NCBI GenBank assembly: GCA_026874595.1 | Contig: CM049309.1 | Span: forward strand, 7,464,576-7,528,575 | Length of the DNA stretch: 64,000 nucleotides | Reading direction: 5' to 3' | Source of the DNA: Sipunculus nudus | Lineage: Eukaryota > Annelida > Sipuncula > Golfingiida > Sipunculidae | Part shown: positions 61,066 through 64,000 of the stretch, in pieces | Numbering within the stretch: the stretch's first letter is position 1 | How the letters are laid out: each line of letters starts with the position of its first letter | Notes under the pieces: model-generated | What the model was told of the DNA's origin: nothing | Databases searched by the model: none | Seen by the model: the letters and a program-made list of their open reading frames with translations, nothing else | Made by a program: the position numbers and the translations under genes

Positions 61066-62450
61066 AACTAGATGTGTCGGTACGACACGAATGCCCCCGC
61101 CTGGGGCAAATTAGAAAAATTTGTTAAATTTTGTAAAAATTTTTGTAAGTTCAGGTGTTGTGTGGTCAAAAGTAGGTCAAGAAGGGCAAAATGCAAACTC
61201 GATCTGTAACGGGTCATTATCAAGGAACACACCAAAAATCAGGCCAGTATGCAGGCATTGTGAAAAAAGTCCATACATGTGCATTTTTCATAAAAATTTC
61301 TGTCTTTCATGAAATTTTCTATGTTCATGATCTGTCATATGGTCAAAAATAGGTTAACTGGGACGAAACGCGAACTCGACCTGTAAGTGGTCATTATGCG
61401 CCCACAGACCAAACATTGGGCCAGTATCTGTAAGCATTGCATTGCAAAACTAGAATATTAGCAAAAGCTGGTAATCAGTTATAAATTTAAATTGGAGAGG
61501 TATGTACCATGTTTTATACCAATCCACCATATGGTTCCTGAGATATAAGCTTCTGAGTGTTTTATTATAATCAGCTCTAAAATGTAGAAAAATGGGTCAA
61601 GGTCACCCATCTTCGAACTTAACCGAGATTTTATCGATATACATCTTCACTGATGAAATAAAATTCCAACGGTGAATCCTTTTAGAGATATCCCGCTCAC
61701 AAGGTAAAAGTTAACAGACGCGGAACGGACGGACGGACACCCGACAGACAGATGGACGGATAGACGGACAGCTTGAGTGACGACAATAGCCCATCAGCCT
61801 ATGAGCTAAGGGCTAAAAACGGCTGTACATGTACATTTGTCATGAAAATTTATATTTTTCATGAAATTTTCTATGTTTAGGAGCCGTAAAACAATCAAAA
61901 GTAGGTCAACCAAGACGAAACGCGAACTCGATCTGTAACTCGTCATTATCTGCATACACACTAAAAATCAGGCCAATATCTGCAGGCATTGCGAAAAAAA
62001 AGTCCGTACATGTGTATTTGTCATGAAAATTTCTATTTTTCATGAAGTTTTCTAAGTTAAGGAGCCGTAAAACGGTCAAAAGTAGGTCAACCGGGAGGAA
62101 ATGCGAACTCGATCTGTAACTGGTCAATATCTGCATACACACCAAAAATCAGGCCAATATCTGCAAGCATTGCGAAAAAAAGTCCGTACATGTGTATTTG
62201 TCATGAAAATTTCTATTTTTCATGAAATTTTCTAAGTTTAGGAGCCGTAAAACGGTCAAAAGTAGGTCAACCAGAACGAAACGCGAATTCGATCTGTAAC
62301 TGGTCATTATCTGCCCACACACCAAAAATAAGGCAAATATCTGCAGGCATTGCGAAAAAAATCACCGTACAACTGTTTGATTTCGGAAGGACGGAATGAC
62401 GGACATGGGTAAAACTATATGCCCCGGCCACTTTGTGGCGGGGGCATAAA
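61066..62450 (+). mobile_element. Nested element with ~180-bp tandem core and terminal hairpins
   Basis: Inserted between the TCGTAAA and AATTGAAAAA of a host core unit. The left end has hairpin GTGTCG-GTA-CGACAC and then TGCCCC-CGCC-TGGGGCA. The right end is TATGCCCCGGCCAC-TTT-GTGGCGGGGGCATA, a long hairpin followed by AAAA. AATGCCCCCGCC on the left is inverted as GGCGGGGGCATA on the right. The interior holds three to four ~180-bp units (CATTTGTCATGAAAATTT near 61833, 62015 and 62195) and a GACGGACGGACGGAC stretch (61727-61770). The general plan is the same as its host's, but the sequence is unrelated. Confidence 0.7.
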
Positions 62451-63157
62451 AATTGAAAAAGTACAAGTGGCGCCATCAGTCTGCAGAAACTGATAAAACA
62501 CTCCATGATTAATATCCATGCACAGAATCATGGAGATCAATGCATTAGTTGTTCAGATACTTGAGCTTTTGTATCAAATTTTTCATTATGCTGGGGGAAC
62601 TTCGGAGCCCCATAGCTCGAAGAATATGGGTAACAGAGACCTTATTCCAGGTTTCCAAGAAGACTTATCATGGATCTCTCAGGATGTAAAGTGAGAAGAT
62701 TTAAGGTCCAGCGGTTACAATTTGTGCCCTGTTTACAGATGACGGCATCTTTTGAGGTCCCAAAAATAGAGAAAAAAAATCTTTAAAAAATCGAAAAATA
62801 CAGGTGGCGCCACCAGTCTGCAGACACTGATAAAACACTTCATGATTAATATCCATGCAAAGAATCATGGTGATCAATGCATTAGTTGTTCAGATACTTG
62901 AGCTTTTGTATCAAATTTTTCATTATTCAGGGGGGTACTTCGGAGCCCCATAGGTGGAAGAATATGGGTAACAGAGACCTAATTCCAGGTTTCCAAGGAG
63001 ACTTTTCATGGACCTCTCTGGATGTGAAGTTAGAAGATTCCAGGTCCAGTGGTTACGATTTGTGCCTTGTAAACAGACAGACGGCCGGATGGCCGGACGG
63101 ACGACGGACAAAGAATGATCGCTATAGCTCAGATGACTTACAGTCAGCTGAGCTAAA

Positions 63158-64000
63158 AACAAGGGACCTTTGGGTCACTGTGCTCAGCTGAAGTTGACCT
63201 TGAAGGTAAAAATCTAAAATAATATCTAATGGAGATCAAGTGTAAGAGGAAGAGGTAATAAAGGCCATGGTTGGTTTATATGATTGGTTTGTATTGATGA
63301 GCAAGAAATTGTTGCAAATAATATTTTGTGACCTGACCATGTGTTTCCTAATGTTGAAACTGAAGCATGTGAGCAGTTTGTGAACAAATGATCTGTACTA
63401 TTACCATGATCATCAGTTGGCTTTTTGATTAACTGTTGACATTTCAGTAGTTTACAAATTTGTTTAATTGAATCTATTTTTTTGTATAATATATATTATT
63501 AAATATATATGTATTTTTTATGAAATGTATACAGATGAAATAAAACTAATTAACAACATAAAACAGGGCAAACAAAGCCTGATCTCAAATTCTGCTGTGG
63601 CAGGAAAATAATGAACAAATGTTAGTATTAAATCCTAATTTTTTTATCACATCAATTTTTTTTTAATTTAAGTTTATATTTCTATACATTTCCAATAAAA
63701 CAGATACATCTGAATATAAAAGTTGATTCATAATTCTCAATTGCATCATCATAAATCGCAATCTTGTCATATAACACCACACCATGCATACAAATGTTTA
63801 TTTATTTTTTACCACAAAAATATATCTTTTAAATCTGCAAAACAATAAATATCTAAAAATAATACTTGATTTAGATTTCACAATTTTCAATTGTGTCTTT
63901 ATTTATCCGTTATGTGCTTCATATTTTATAAATTTAAGCATACTGATGGGTTCAATTATATTTGTTAAAATCATTTAAAAGAAAATTGATTTCTTTAAAA
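63158..64000 (+). other. Third element head, then AT-rich sequence
   Basis: ACAAGGGACCTTTGGGTCAC, then TGTGCTCAGCTGA, directly follows the tail of the previous element. It is a diverged version of the same head type, so two elements lie head to tail. Beyond about 63200 the sequence is AT-rich with no further recognisable feature to the window end. Confidence 0.45.

Larger units (their letters stand above)
59614..63159 (+). mobile_element. Second Helentron/pearl-like element with ~340-bp tandem core
   Basis: Head ACAAGTGACCCGTGGGTCAT, followed by ~330 bases homologous to 12295 onward. ~340-bp core units have the marker TTAGTTGTTCAGA near 60445, 60780, 62540 and 62880. The tail is GGCCGGACGGACGACGGAC, then CGCTATAGCTCAGATGAC-TTACA-GTCAGCTGAGCTA-AAAA. 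The tail hairpin TAGCTCAGATGAC/GTCAGCTGAGCTA pairs at 12 of 13 positions. GCTCAGC-GACTG of the head is inverted in the tail as CAGTCAGCTGAGC. The core is interrupted by a nested element at 61066-62450. No protein-coding capacity. Confidence 0.72.

Noticed and set aside
59614-63159. CRISPR-like or satellite array
   Set aside because: The ~340-bp units are too long and have no spacers. They are bounded by a defined head and tail shared with another locus, so a mobile element with a tandem core fits better.

Overview
The window is eukaryotic, AT-rich and sparsely coded. It is most likely from a mollusc, probably a bivalve. The reasons are the large introns, abundant (AT)n runs, tRNA-derived SINE heads, several non-autonomous DNA transposons, and large repeats with internal tandem cores that resemble the 'pearl'/Helentron-type elements known from bivalves. 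The species assignment is inference.

Two genes are well supported. (1) A histidine decarboxylase (HDC) gene on the + strand runs from its first recognisable exon at 16059 to a stop at 43013-43015. Eleven exons join in frame with GT-AG introns to give 624 residues. They carry the PLP lysine (NPSKWMM), the PLP-stacking His, the catalytic-loop Tyr and the HDC-specific Ser in HWQIPLS. About 68 N-terminal residues, judged by human HDC numbering, were not found; their exon(s) lie in unrecognised upstream sequence or before the window. (2) A ZIP-family zinc transporter (SLC39A1-3-like) on the - strand at 53010-54110 is one uninterrupted 366-codon frame. The two genes converge on about 10 kb of intergenic sequence.

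Layout: 1-15.1 kb is upstream sequence with small repeats and two weak candidate secreted-protein ORFs. 12.3-14.55 kb is a Helentron/pearl-like element with a ~340 bp tandem core. 14.57-15.0 kb is a TTAA-flanked MITE. 15.1-16.03 kb is a hAT-type element with a perfect 8-bp target duplication, ending 40 bp before an HDC exon. 16.06-43.1 kb is HDC; its introns hold a 1.5 kb direct duplication (18.1 and 20.8 kb), tRNA-derived SINE heads, more TTAA MITEs and (AT)n runs. 43.1-53.0 kb is intergenic, with a pogo/Tigger-like MITE and a decayed Penelope-like endonuclease fragment. 53.0-54.1 kb is the ZIP gene. 54.2-64 kb is repeat-rich and includes a second Helentron/pearl-like element (59.6-63.16 kb) carrying a nested different element with its own ~180 bp tandem core.

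The two genes have no evident shared pathway. HDC makes histamine from histidine; the ZIP imports zinc. I found no convincing new multi-gene system. The most notable points are the exact 33-bp tandem duplication of an HDC splice acceptor, in which use of the upstream copy would insert an in-frame stop, the hAT insertion against an HDC exon, and the nested tandem-core elements.
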